The notes: a model not told the origin generated them from the letters alone. A stretch of 64,000 bases of DNA from Desulfallas sp. Bu1-1 (GCF_015594625.1 NZ_JADNRQ010000001.1:457986-521985); one strand, 5' to 3'. Shown: positions 52,431 through 60,607, numbered from the stretch's first letter. Program-made: numbers and translations.

Positions 52431-53210
52431 CTACCGCTTTTTTGCCCATGCTTGATTTCTCTTGCGTAACGCCATAATACCGGCTATACCGGCAGCTATC
52501 AAGGCCAGGCTGACCAATTGGGCCACCCGGAAGGGGCCGAGCATCAGGCTGTCGGTCCGGATGGACTCTATGAAAAAACGCCCTACTGAATATAACACCA
52601 GGTAGAGCAAGGCGATCTCGCCGTCGGTTTTTTTACGGGGCCACCGCCACATGAGGATGATGAAAACAATGAAATCCCAGGTTGATTCGTATAAAAAAGC
52701 GGGGTGGTAGTAGCTCCCTTCGATGAACATCTGGTTTTTGATAAAGTCCGGGAAGTGGCTGATAAATTGTTCCGATACCGGTCCCCCGTGGGCCTCCTGG
52801 TTGATGAAGTTGCCCCAGCGCCCGATGGCCTGTCCCAGGATCAGGCTGGGGGCGATAATATCGGCTATTTTCCAGACGGGCAACCCGTACCGGCGCACGT
52901 AAAACAGGCCGGCCAGCAGCCCGCCCAAAATGCCCCCGTGGATGGCGAGCCCGCCGTGCCAGATGGCCAGCGCCTCCAGGGGGTTGCCGGCATAATTTTC
53001 CCAGGCGAAAATGACGTAATACAGCCTGGCGCCAATGATGGACGCGGGGATGATCAACGTCACCATGTTTAAAATGTGGTTGGGGTCGATATTGTTTTGC
53101 AGGGCCCGGCGGTAGGCCAGGTAGATGCCCAGTAAAAACGCTGTGGCCATAATCACGCCGTACCACCGGATTTGCAGGGGGCCGATATTGACGGCAACCG
53201 GGTCGATCAT
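52431..53210 (-). CDS. lgt: Prolipoprotein diacylglyceryl transferase
   Basis: Product of 259 aa from ATG 53210 (GGAGG at 8 nt); the frame extends far upstream but that part is not Lgt. Seven membrane segments; signature AIGRWGNFINQEAHGGP, HGGLAIHGGILGG, with the catalytic Arg of RWGNF and YHPAFLYES. It attaches diacylglycerol to lipobox Cys at the membrane, consistent with lipoproteins elsewhere in this window. Confidence 0.93.
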   Translation of the reverse strand: MIDPVAVNIGPLQIRWYGVIMATAFLLGIYLAYRRALQNNIDPNHILNMVTLIIPASIIGARLYYVIFAWENYAGNPLEALAIWHGGLAIHGGILGGLLAGLFYVRRYGLPVWKIADIIAPSLILGQAIGRWGNFINQEAHGGPVSEQFISHFPDFIKNQMFIEGSYYHPAFLYESTWDFIVFIILMWRWPRKKTDGEIALLYLVLYSVGRFFIESIRTDSLMLGPFRVAQLVSLALIAAGIAGIMALRKRNQAWAKKR

Positions 53211-53336
53211 TTGAAAAACCTCCGGGATAAGTATTGGGATCGCCTGTATTTTACCACAACGGGGCCGTAAAAAGCCAATGCAACAAGTATAAAAAAAATT
53301 ATTCTTGCAATAACTAAACTGGAAAGGAGGGATAAA

Positions 53337-53456
53337 GTGAGAAAAGATAAAGATAAGTTTAAGAAGGGGAAAAGGGCGAGTTTTAGTTATGAATTCGCCA
53401 ATCCCCTGGCCGGGGAAGCGGAACCCGAGAAAAACAAGCAAGAAAAAAACAAGTAG
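53337..53456 (+). CDS. Small basic protein, 39 aa
   Basis: GTG 53337 is preceded by GGAAAGGAGGGATAAA, an excellent ribosome site. Product 39 residues, Lys-rich at both ends (DKDKFKKGKRASF ... KNKQEKNK) around EFANPLAGEAEP. Clean frame and a terminator at 53468 support a real gene. No family recognised. Confidence 0.6.
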   Translation: MRKDKDKFKKGKRASFSYEFANPLAGEAEPEKNKQEKNK

Positions 53457-53467
53457 TGAGGATAAAC

Positions 53468-53497
53468 AAAGGTTCGTCGATGACCGGCGAACCTTTT
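53468..53497 (+). terminator. Intrinsic terminator
   Basis: AAAGGTTCGTC / CCGGCGAACCTTT stem then TTTTT, after the mini-gene. Confidence 0.75.
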
Positions 53498-53582
53498 TTG
53501 ATGAATTGCAAAGTCGGATTATGTTTGACAAACGGTTGTCCGGCTTCAGGTGTATCCTGGAGTAAAAAGGAGGTTGGTTGGG

Positions 53583-53864
53583 ATGACCCATGCTGATGAT
53601 TTTTTGACCAAGACCCTGCTGCAGGCGGAAATCAACCGCACCCGGCACGGCGACGAGGAAAAGGCGGAACCCCGGAAAATTGAGGAATGGGCGATGATTG
53701 CCGGGGAACACATGGGGCATTTGATGGGCGCGGTGCTACGGGGAGACGCCGCTGCGATTGAACGGGAAGTGCTCCACGTTGCGGCGCCGCTTCTGGAACT
53801 GCACGATGCCTTGCAACGGATGAGAAAAGAGGCGACATCCTTACAGGGGTCAGGCCTGTCGTAA
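53583..53864 (+). CDS. Hypothetical protein with MazG-like pattern, 93 aa
   Basis: ATG 53583 follows AAAGGAGG. The centre IEEWAMIAGEHMGHLMGAVL RGDAAAIEREVLHVAAPLLE follows the MazG-like helix pattern W..I..E.GE...A..K.D...I..E..D.A, but His replaces some of the usual acidic metal ligands, so catalytic activity is doubtful. Its last codons and stop lie inside a ~48-nt sequence also found at the end of trpG. Confidence 0.55.
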   Translation: MTHADDFLTKTLLQAEINRTRHGDEEKAEPRKIEEWAMIAGEHMGHLMGAVLRGDAAAIEREVLHVAAPLLELHDALQRMRKEATSLQGSGLS

Positions 53865-53892
53865 CTGTAATAACTACAATATTTGCATATTA
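53844..53892. repeat. 49-nt direct repeat, copy A
   Basis: CAGGGGTCAGGCCT, four bases, TAACTGTAATAACTA then AATAT..GCATATT; the same string, with about five differences, ends the trpG gene at 56760-56808. Confidence 0.75.
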
Positions 53893-54207
53893 TGATTTTG
53901 CTACAAAACCGGTACTTATATCTGGCACTCCGGCGGCATCAATCGTTCGTTTCGCAATTTTACCTTAATAGTTGGAGCAACTTTTAGTTAACGCTTGCAA
54001 CTTACTGCCCAACTACTTCTTCACGCCGCTAAAGGGTCATGGCTTTGGGGATATGACGGTATCGTTGGGGACATACCTCCGACTCCAAAGCTTTGCTCTA
54101 AAGAGGAGGTGTGTCCCCTGACCGCTATTCCGCATCCAGTGCTCCACTTACTCCGGAAATCCCCCGAATCGCCTGCCGCTGTGGTTTTTGCAGTGAAATC
54201 ATATTAT
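53887..54207. repeat. MITE-like dispersed repeat, copy 5 with nested insertion
   Basis: Starts TATTATGATTTTGCTACAAA and ends TTTGCAGTGAAATCATATTA, imperfect inverted repeats. Interior closely follows copy 2, except that a 73-base insert holds GGGGACATACCTCC (54067-54080) and GGAGGTGTGTCCCC (54105-54118), a second perfect-ended hairpin nested in the first element. Lies just upstream of the trp leader. Confidence 0.85.
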
Positions 54208-54434
54208 AAATAATAAAATTGCGTAGAATATTTTAAATGAAGGAAAAGGTGGGAAAAACAAGTTCACCGGCACGGCTCGCATCGTGTTCGGGTGATTTTT
54301 TGGTTGCAGGTGCCGTGGAAGGGGTACAGCATGTTTGGCTTATCACCTGCGATTACCGGAACAGCGTTAACAATTTTATAGGGTTGACTTGCGCGGGAAT
54401 AATTTATAATATATTTCTAAAATTAATATGTTAT

Positions 54435-54482
54435 GAGACGAGTGGAGCGGAGTTTAATAGTATGAGCTTGAGCTTGGATGAG
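54435..54482 (+). promoter_or_regulatory. TRAP-binding triplet array in the trpE leader
   Basis: GAG at 54435, 54440, 54445, 54450 (exact 5-nt period), TAG 54458, GAG 54464, 54470 and 54480. TRAP (MtrB), an 11-subunit ring, binds RNA with (G/U)AG repeats spaced by 2-3 nt. The last triplets (ATGAG, 54478-54482) can pair with CTCAT of the terminator's 5' arm, giving an antiterminator that bound TRAP would block. Confidence 0.75.
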
Positions 54483-54503
54483 GAAGCTGTTGCGCAGTGA
54501 CGA

Positions 54504-54536
54504 ACGGCACTCATTACGAGTGTCGTTTTTGTATTT
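54504..54536 (+). terminator. trpE attenuator terminator
   Basis: ACGGCACTC ATTAC GAGTGTCGT, then TTTTTGTATTTTT, 20 bases before the trpE start. Confidence 0.85.
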
Positions 54537-54555
54537 TTGGGGAGGGAGATGGCAG

Positions 54556-56040
54556 ATGATTTATCCCGATTACAACGCATACTTGAACCTGGTCGGGCAA
54601 TACAACCTGGTTCCCGTATATACCGAGTGCCTGGCGGATACCGAAACGCCCATTACGCTTTTTCTCAAGCTGGCGGGCGGCGGTCCGTCCTGCCTGCTGG
54701 AAAGCGTGGAAGGGGGGCGGTACCTGGGCCGGTATTCCTTTATTGCCCTGGACCCGCTGTTGACTTTCCGTTCCGGGGCGGGCCGGGGAGAGGTGGTTTA
54801 TCCCGGCGGCATGGTTAAAAGAGCCGACGGCCCGCCCCTGGAGGTTCTGGAAAAATTGTTTCGAACTTTCCGGGTGCCGCGGATGCGGGATTTGCCCCGT
54901 TTTTACGGTGGAGCGGTGGGATTTGTCGCTTACGACGCGGTGCGCTCCCTGGAGGATTTGCCCGGCACCCCGCGGGATGAATTGCAGCTGCCCGACTGCG
55001 CCCAGTTTTTCCCCGGCACCGTGATTATATTTGACCATGTCCGGCACACCGTCACCTTCGTGGTCAACTGCCCGGCGGGCGGCGCCGACCCCGCCGGCGC
55101 GTACAACCGGGCGGTGGGCAGGCTGGAGGAAATGCGGGCGGCCCTGCGGCGCCCGCTGCCCGGGCCCGGCGCTTTTACACTGGGGGGTGAAATAACGGTG
55201 GACTTGGGGGATGACGAGTTTACCCGCCGGGTGGAACGGGCGCTGGAGTATATCCGGGCGGGGGAAATCATCCAGGTGGTGCTGTCCCGGCGTTTCGCCG
55301 TGGACTTTACGGGGGATGATTTCGCGGTGTACAGGCGGCTCAGGAGCGTGAACCCCTCGCCGTACATGTATTATCTGAACCTGGGGGACATCAGGGTGAT
55401 CGGCTCATCGCCCGAAATGCTGGTGCGGGTGGAAGACGGTCGGGCCACCACCTGCCCCATTGCCGGCACGCGCCCTCGGGGAAACACCCCGGAGGAAGAC
55501 GCGCGTCTGGCTGAAGAATTGCTGGCCGACGAAAAGGAGCGGGCCGAGCACTTGATGCTGGTGGACCTGGGTCGCAACGACCTGGGGCGGGTGTGCGTAC
55601 CCGGCAGCGTCAAGGTTCCCCGCTTTATGGAGATCGAGTATTTCTCGCACGTAATGCACATCGTATCCCGGGTTGAGGGCGTTTTAGCGCCCGGTACCGG
55701 CGCCCTGGACGCGCTCGGGGCCTGTTTCCCCGCCGGCACGGTGAGCGGCGCGCCCAAGGTCAGGGCCATGGAAATCATTGACGAACTGGAGCCCCAGCGG
55801 CGGGGCGTCTACGCCGGGGCCGTGGGGTACCTGGGGTTTAACGGCAATATGGACACCGCAATCGCCATCCGCACCCTGGTGATCAAAGATAATAAGGCCT
55901 ACATCCAGGCCGGGGCGGGGATCGTGGCCGACTCCCGGCCGCTGCGGGAATGCGAGGAAATTGCGGGCAAGGCCCGGGCCTTGTTTAAAACCTTGGGGTT
56001 GGAAGAAAAAAAAGTTATTGACAGAAGATGTTATCAGTAG
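54556..56040 (+). CDS. trpE: Anthranilate synthase component I
   Basis: Product of 494 aa from ATG 54556, with GGGGAGGG upstream; the frame extends 26 codons further up through the attenuator, which is not coding. The tryptophan feedback motif LLES is at SCLLESVEGG; chorismate-domain motifs: SVNPSPYMYYL-like NPSPYMYYLNLGDIRVIGSS, CPIAGTRPRG, VDLGRNDLGRV, GTVSGAPKVRAMEIIDELEP. It makes anthranilate from chorismate with TrpG. First gene of trpEGDCFBA-aroF; leader has TRAP-type attenuation. Confidence 0.95.
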   Translation: MIYPDYNAYLNLVGQYNLVPVYTECLADTETPITLFLKLAGGGPSCLLESVEGGRYLGRYSFIALDPLLTFRSGAGRGEVVYPGGMVKRADGPPLEVLEKLFRTFRVPRMRDLPRFYGGAVGFVAYDAVRSLEDLPGTPRDELQLPDCAQFFPGTVIIFDHVRHTVTFVVNCPAGGADPAGAYNRAVGRLEEMRAALRRPLPGPGAFTLGGEITVDLGDDEFTRRVERALEYIRAGEIIQVVLSRRFAVDFTGDDFAVYRRLRSVNPSPYMYYLNLGDIRVIGSSPEMLVRVEDGRATTCPIAGTRPRGNTPEEDARLAEELLADEKERAEHLMLVDLGRNDLGRVCVPGSVKVPRFMEIEYFSHVMHIVSRVEGVLAPGTGALDALGACFPAGTVSGAPKVRAMEIIDELEPQRRGVYAGAVGYLGFNGNMDTAIAIRTLVIKDNKAYIQAGAGIVADSRPLRECEEIAGKARALFKTLGLEEKKVIDRRCYQ

Positions 56041-56076
56041 TACACTTGATAAACAAGTAAATAATCAATTCGGGTT

Positions 56077-56130
56077 CAGTTGAGTTTAGTTTAGTTGAGT
56101 GGAGTTTTTAGGAGAGCTGAGATGAGTGAT
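56077..56130 (+). promoter_or_regulatory. TRAP-binding triplet array between trpE and trpG
   Basis: CAG 56077, GAG 56082, TAG 56087, TAG 56092, GAG 56097, GAG 56102, TAG 56109, GAG 56114, GAG 56119, GAG 56124, GAT 56128: eleven triplets, almost all on a strict 5-nt period, equal to the eleven subunits of TRAP. ATGAGTG (56122-56128) can pair perfectly (one G-U) with CGCTCAT (56150-56156) of the following terminator, an antiterminator overlapping the binding site. Confidence 0.85.
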
Positions 56131-56144
56131 TACCGTGCCAACCG

Positions 56145-56184
56145 GCCGGCGCTCATTTGAGTGCCGGCTTTTTGTGTTTATTTT
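56145..56184 (+). terminator. Intercistronic attenuator terminator
   Basis: GCCGGCGCT CATTTG AGTGCCGGC then TTTTTGTGTTTATTTT, between trpE and trpG. Confidence 0.88.
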
Positions 56185-56193
56185 CAATAGGGG

Positions 56194-56823
56194 GTGTTCA
56201 CCCTGCTGCTGATGATCGACAACTATGATTCCTTCACTTATAATCTGGTGCAATACCTGTCCCTGCTGGGGGAAAAAGTTCTGGTCAGGCGCAACGACCG
56301 GGTCACAGTGCCCGAAATACACGACTTGCATCCCGATTACCTGGTTTTATCGCCGGGACCGGGCACGCCGGATGGGGCCGGGATAATCATCGAAGCCATT
56401 GAAAAATGCGCCGGCCGGATGCCCATCCTGGGCGTGTGCTTGGGGTTGCAGGCCATCGGCCGCGCCTTCGGCGGCAAAGTGGTGCGGGCCAGGACGCCCA
56501 TGCACGGGAAAATATCTCTGGTTTACCACGACGGCCGGTCGATTTTTGCCGGGCTGCCCTCGCCGTTCAAGGCCGTTCGCTACCACTCGCTGGTGGTGGA
56601 CCGGGAAACGCTGCCCGCCTGCCTGGAAATAAGCGCCTGGACGAAGGAGGGCGAGATTATGGCCCTGCGGCACCGGGAACTGCCGGTGGAAGGCGTCCAG
56701 TTTCACCCCGAATCCATGCTCAGTGAATACGGCCTGGACCTCCTCTCCAACTTCCTTTCCAGGGGTCAGGCCTTGAATAACTGTAATAACTATAATATCA
56801 GCATATTCAAAGCAGCCAATTAA
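56194..56823 (+). CDS. trpG: Anthranilate synthase component II (glutamine amidotransferase)
   Basis: Up to 209 aa. Class I amidotransferase: IDNYDSFTYNLVQYL, SPGPGTPD, catalytic Cys in GVCLGLQAIG, VRYHSLVV, and GVQFHPES with catalytic His/Glu. The start is uncertain: GTG 56194 overlaps its own GGGGG, and ATG 56212 is far from it. The natural end would be about ...LLSNFL; the last ~18 residues (GQALNNCNNYNISIFKAAN) are encoded by a repeated DNA segment. May also serve p-aminobenzoate synthesis, as in Bacillus. Confidence 0.92.
   Translation: MFTLLLMIDNYDSFTYNLVQYLSLLGEKVLVRRNDRVTVPEIHDLHPDYLVLSPGPGTPDGAGIIIEAIEKCAGRMPILGVCLGLQAIGRAFGGKVVRARTPMHGKISLVYHDGRSIFAGLPSPFKAVRYHSLVVDRETLPACLEISAWTKEGEIMALRHRELPVEGVQFHPESMLSEYGLDLLSNFLSRGQALNNCNNYNISIFKAAN
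56760..56808. repeat. 49-nt direct repeat, copy B (in trpG 3' end)
   Basis: CAGGGGTCAGGCCT, four bases, TAACTGTAATAACTA, AATAT..GCATATT, the partner of 53844-53892. Here it is read as the C-terminal tail of TrpG. Confidence 0.75.
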
Positions 56824-56912
56824 TTGAATGAACAGCGTAAAAGTAGGAAGAGCCTGTTGAAAGTTGCTTGAGTTACTCAACATTAACGCATGAGTTTCAT
56901 TGCGATCCAATT

Positions 56913-56940
56913 AAGCCGAGAGGAGTTGAGCGGAGTTGAT
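56913..56940 (+). promoter_or_regulatory. TRAP-type triplets over the trpD ribosome site
   Basis: GAG at 56918, 56923, 56928 and 56933 with exact 2-nt spacers, flanked by AAG 56913 and GAT 56938 in the same phase. The AGGAG of the second triplet is the ribosome site and the TTG start at 56936 follows the fourth. Binding here would block trpD translation, as TRAP does at Bacillus trpG. Confidence 0.65.
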
Positions 56941-57973
56941 CAAGGAACTGTTAAAGAAAGTTGTGGCCGGGGAAAACCTTACCGAAGCCGAGGCCGCCGC
57001 GGCCATGGAGGAAATTATGGACGGCGGGGCGACGCCGGCGCAGATCGCCGGGCTGCTTACGGCGCTGAAACTGAAGGGCGAAACGATTGACGAAATCACC
57101 GGGTTTGCCCGGGTTATGCGCAGCAAGGCCACGCCGGTGCGCAGCTGTCATCCCTTGCTGGTGGATACCTGCGGCACCGGCGGGGACGGCGCCAACACAT
57201 TCAACATCTCCACCGCCGCCGCGCTGGTGCTGGCCGGCGCGGGGGTCAAGGTGGCCAAACACGGCAACCGCTCGGTTTCCAGCCGCTGCGGCAGCGCCGA
57301 CGTGCTGGAGGCGCTGGGGGTCAACCTGGACCTGGAGCCCGGCGAAATGGCGGCCTGCCTGGAGGAAGTGGGCATCGCCTTCCTGTACGCCCCGGCTTTG
57401 CACGGGGCCATGAAGCACGCCGCGGGGCCGCGCCGCGAGCTCGGTTTCCGCACGGTGTTCAATATCCTCGGGCCGCTGACCAACCCCGCGGGCGCCCGGG
57501 CGCAGGTGCTGGGGGTCTACAGCGCCCAGCTGGTGCCCGTGCTGGCCGAAGTGTTGCTAAGGCTGGGTGCACAGCGGGCCTTCGTGGTGCACGGCGCCGG
57601 CGGGCTGGATGAGGTGTCCCCGGCTGGCCCGGCGCTGGTATGTGAGGTCAAGGACGGCAATATATTTGAATATACCCTGGACCCGGGCGAATTCGGGTTC
57701 GCCCGGGCGGGAACGGATCAACTGGCCGGGGGTTCGCCCGAGGAAAACGCGGAAATTATCCTGAGCATATTGAAGGGAGAGGCGGGCCCGCGGCGGGATG
57801 CGGTGGTATTGAACGCCGCCCTGGGGCTGATGGCGGCCGGCGCCGCGGAAGATTTCACCTCCGGGATCGACCTGGCGGCCCGCAGCCTGGACCGGGGGTT
57901 GGCCCAGGCCAAACTGCAGGAAATGATCCGGTTTACAGCCAGGTACCGGAAGGCGAAGGTGGCCGGATTATGA
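56936..57973 (+). CDS. trpD: Anthranilate phosphoribosyltransferase
   Basis: Product of 345 aa, TTG 56936. Family motifs: the PRPP loop DTCGTGGDGANTFNIST, KHGNRSVSSRCGSADVLEAL, HGAMKHAAGPRRELGFRT, FNILGPLTNPA, VHGAGGLDEVS. Transfers phosphoribose to anthranilate. Its ribosome site overlaps GAG triplets. The stop overlaps the trpC ATG. Confidence 0.95.
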   Translation: MIKELLKKVVAGENLTEAEAAAAMEEIMDGGATPAQIAGLLTALKLKGETIDEITGFARVMRSKATPVRSCHPLLVDTCGTGGDGANTFNISTAAALVLAGAGVKVAKHGNRSVSSRCGSADVLEALGVNLDLEPGEMAACLEEVGIAFLYAPALHGAMKHAAGPRRELGFRTVFNILGPLTNPAGARAQVLGVYSAQLVPVLAEVLLRLGAQRAFVVHGAGGLDEVSPAGPALVCEVKDGNIFEYTLDPGEFGFARAGTDQLAGGSPEENAEIILSILKGEAGPRRDAVVLNAALGLMAAGAAEDFTSGIDLAARSLDRGLAQAKLQEMIRFTARYRKAKVAGL

Positions 57974-58785
57974 GCATAGATTTCCTGGAAACGATTTTAC
58001 GGCATAAACGGGAAGAAGTCGCGGATAACAAAAAAAAATTGCCGCTGAAGCAAATCCGGGAACGGTTGGAGGGGGCGACTTGCACTCCCGGGAAGTTTGC
58101 CGCCGCGTTGCGGCAGCCCGGCCGGGTAGCCCTGATTGCCGAGGTGAAAAGGCGCTCCCCCTCCCGGGGAGTGATCAAAGAGGGTTTCAGCCTGGAGGAA
58201 ACGATTGCGGCCTACCGGGAGGCCGGGGCGGATGCCGTATCCGTACTGACGGACGGGGAATTTTTCGGCGGCTCGCCGGGGTTTTTAACCGCGGCGCGGA
58301 AGTTGACCGGCCAGCCCCTGTTGAGAAAGGATTTTATTGTGGACCCCTACCAGGTCTACGAGTCCAAATTGCTGGGCGCGGACGCTGTGTTGCTGATAGC
58401 GCGCATCCTGGGCGACAGGCTGGGTGAATATATCGAACTGGCCGCCTCCCTGGGCCTGGACGCGCTGGTGGAGACCCGTTCACCCGAAGAAATAAACAGG
58501 GCCCTGGCGTCCGGCGCCTCCATCATCGGCATCAACAACCGGGACTTGCGCACTTTTCGGGTGGATTTGCGCACCACGGTGGAAATGATCAAGTGTATTG
58601 ACGACCCCGGTGTTACCGTGGTCAGCGAAAGCGGGATTAAAACCCCGCAGGATGTGGGGATGCTGGGCGCCTGCGGGGTTCACGCGGTGCTGGTGGGCGA
58701 AACTCTGATGGCCTCCGGTGACGTGCGGGCATGCGTGAAGCTGCTCCGGGGAGTGGAGATCGACCGGGTGGTGGCCGGCGCATGA
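57970..58785 (+). CDS. trpC: Indole-3-glycerol phosphate synthase
   Basis: Product of 271 aa. ATGA overlap with trpD. Motifs: LIAEVKRRSPSRG (catalytic Lys), ADAVSVLTDGEFFGGSPGF, LLRKDFIVDPYQVYES, GINNRDLRTF, VSESGIKTPQDV. Monofunctional (TrpF is separate). Ring closure of CdRP to indoleglycerol phosphate. Confidence 0.95.
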   Translation: MSIDFLETILRHKREEVADNKKKLPLKQIRERLEGATCTPGKFAAALRQPGRVALIAEVKRRSPSRGVIKEGFSLEETIAAYREAGADAVSVLTDGEFFGGSPGFLTAARKLTGQPLLRKDFIVDPYQVYESKLLGADAVLLIARILGDRLGEYIELAASLGLDALVETRSPEEINRALASGASIIGINNRDLRTFRVDLRTTVEMIKCIDDPGVTVVSESGIKTPQDVGMLGACGVHAVLVGETLMASGDVRACVKLLRGVEIDRVVAGA

Positions 58786-59408
58786 CGGCGGGGCGAAGTG
58801 TGCGGGTGAAAATTTGCGGCATCACCGATGCGGCCACCGCCCTGGCGGCGGCGGAGGCCGGGGCGGACGCCCTGGGCTTTGTTTTCGCCCCCAGTCGCCG
58901 CCGGGTGACCCCGGAACAGGCGCGTGACATTATCAGCCGGCTGCCGCCGTTTGTGGCCCGGGTGGGGGTGTTTGTCAACACCCCGCCGGGTGAAGTGGGG
59001 GAAATAGCCAGGTATTGCGGTTTAACCGCCGTACAGTTGAGCGGCGACGAACCGCCCGGTTATCATGTGGATTTCAGCCTGCCGGTAATCAGGGCGCTCA
59101 GGTTGGGCAACGGCAGGCCGTTACCCAACCTGGAGGACTACAGGTGTGACGCGTTTTTGTTCGATACCTACCGGGAAGATTGCTACGGCGGCACCGGAAG
59201 TACTTTTGACTGGTCCCTGTTAAAGGGTTTGCCCCGCCCCAAACCGTTTATCCTGGCCGGTGGCCTGAACGCCGCAAATGTGGCCGATGCGGTGCGGGTC
59301 GCCAGGCCTTATGCCGTGGATGTTTCCGGCGGGGTGGAAACGGGCGGCCGCAAGGATATACAAAAGATTAAAGAGTTTATTTCTCTGGCCAAGGGGGTTG
59401 AACCATGA
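58782..59408 (+). CDS. trpF: Phosphoribosylanthranilate isomerase
   Basis: Product of 208 aa; ATG 58782 overlaps the trpC stop (ATGA). Catalytic Cys in VKICGITD, Asp in [28 protein letters not shown] and [14 protein letters not shown] phosphate-binding loops. TIM barrel of normal size. Confidence 0.94.
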   Translation: MTAGRSVRVKICGITDAATALAAAEAGADALGFVFAPSRRRVTPEQARDIISRLPPFVARVGVFVNTPPGEVGEIARYCGLTAVQLSGDEPPGYHVDFSLPVIRALRLGNGRPLPNLEDYRCDAFLFDTYREDCYGGTGSTFDWSLLKGLPRPKPFILAGGLNAANVADAVRVARPYAVDVSGGVETGGRKDIQKIKEFISLAKGVEP

Positions 59409-60607
59409 ACTTGTCATTACCGGATGAACGCGGCTATTTCGGCCGGTTCGGAGGTAAATTCGTACCCGAAACCCTGATGCCCGCCCTGGAAGAATTGGTG
59501 GACGCCTACGAGCAGGCCCGCCGGGATGAGGATTTCCAAAACGAGTTTCGCTATTACCTGGCGCATTACGTGGGCCGGCCCTCCCCGCTGTATTTCGCCC
59601 GGGGCCTGACCGAATTTTTGGGCGGCGCCCGGATTTACTTGAAACGGGAGGACCTGAACCATACCGGGGCGCATAAAATCAACAATACCATGGGACAGGT
59701 GTTGTTGGCCCGCCGGATGGGCAAAAGGCGCATTATCGCGGAAACCGGCGCGGGCCAGCACGGCGTGGCCACCGCCACGGTGGCGGCCATGTTCGGCCTG
59801 GAGTGCGCCATTTACATGGGCGAAGAAGATATCCGCCGCCAGTCCCTGAACGTTTTCCGCATGAAACTGCTGGGCGCCGAAGTGGTGCCGGTGGCCTCGG
59901 GGAGCAAAACGCTCAAGGACGCCATGAACGAGGCCATGCGGGACTGGGTGACCAACATCGCCACCACTTACTACCTGGTGGGATCGGTGGCGGGACCCCA
60001 CCCTTATCCCATGATCGTCAGGGATTTTCAACGGGTGATCGGGGAGGAGGCCCGGAGGCAGATCCAGGAACAGGCCGGGCGGCTGCCCGATTACGTGATC
60101 GCCTGCGTGGGCGGCGGCAGCAACGCCATGGGCATCTTCCATCCCTTCCTGGAGGACGCGGAAGTCTCCCTGGTGGGTGTGGAAGCTGCCGGGCACGGGT
60201 TGGAAACGAATCAACACGCCGCCACCCTGTCCCGGGGCAGGCCGGGGGTGCTGCACGGTTCGCTCAGCTATTTGCTCCAGGACGACGACGGCCAGGTGGC
60301 CCCCGTGCATTCCATCTCCGCCGGGCTGGACTACCCGGGGGTGGGGCCGGAGCACAGCCACCTCAAAGAGACCGGGCGGGCGCGTTACGTTGCGGCCACC
60401 GACCGGGAGGCGCTGGACGCGTTCAAGGTGCTCTGCCGCACCGAGGGCATCATTCCCGCCCTGGAAAGCGCCCACGCCCTGGCTGCGGCGATGCACCTGG
60501 CGACGGAACTGCCGAAGGAAAAAATTATTCTGGTGAACCTGTCCGGCCGCGGCGACAAGGACGTGCACACCGTGGCCAGGGAAATGGGGGTGTCGCTTGA
60601 TGAATAA
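59405..60607 (+). CDS. trpB: Tryptophan synthase beta subunit
   Basis: Product of 400 aa; ATGA overlap with trpF. PLP Lys in [48 protein letters not shown] phosphate loop, and [12 protein letters not shown]. TrpB1-type (needs TrpA). Condenses indole with serine. Confidence 0.96.
   Translation: MNLSLPDERGYFGRFGGKFVPETLMPALEELVDAYEQARRDEDFQNEFRYYLAHYVGRPSPLYFARGLTEFLGGARIYLKREDLNHTGAHKINNTMGQVLLARRMGKRRIIAETGAGQHGVATATVAAMFGLECAIYMGEEDIRRQSLNVFRMKLLGAEVVPVASGSKTLKDAMNEAMRDWVTNIATTYYLVGSVAGPHPYPMIVRDFQRVIGEEARRQIQEQAGRLPDYVIACVGGGSNAMGIFHPFLEDAEVSLVGVEAAGHGLETNQHAATLSRGRPGVLHGSLSYLLQDDDGQVAPVHSISAGLDYPGVGPEHSHLKETGRARYVAATDREALDAFKVLCRTEGIIPALESAHALAAAMHLATELPKEKIILVNLSGRGDKDVHTVAREMGVSLDE

Noticed and set aside
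53211..53720. 170-residue N-terminal extension of lgt
   Set aside because: The frame is open by chance; Lgt homology begins at the ATG at 53210 with a good ribosome site, and a plus-strand mini-gene lies within the extension.
54237..54500. 87-codon frame before trpE, possible leader peptide
   Set aside because: It crosses the TRAP triplets and contains no run of Trp codons; its product is low-quality sequence.
54210..54556. T-box riboswitch in the trp leader
   Set aside because: No TGGNACCGCG-type T-box sequence before the terminator; GGGGTACAGCATG near 54318 is too far from it and not followed by a terminator.
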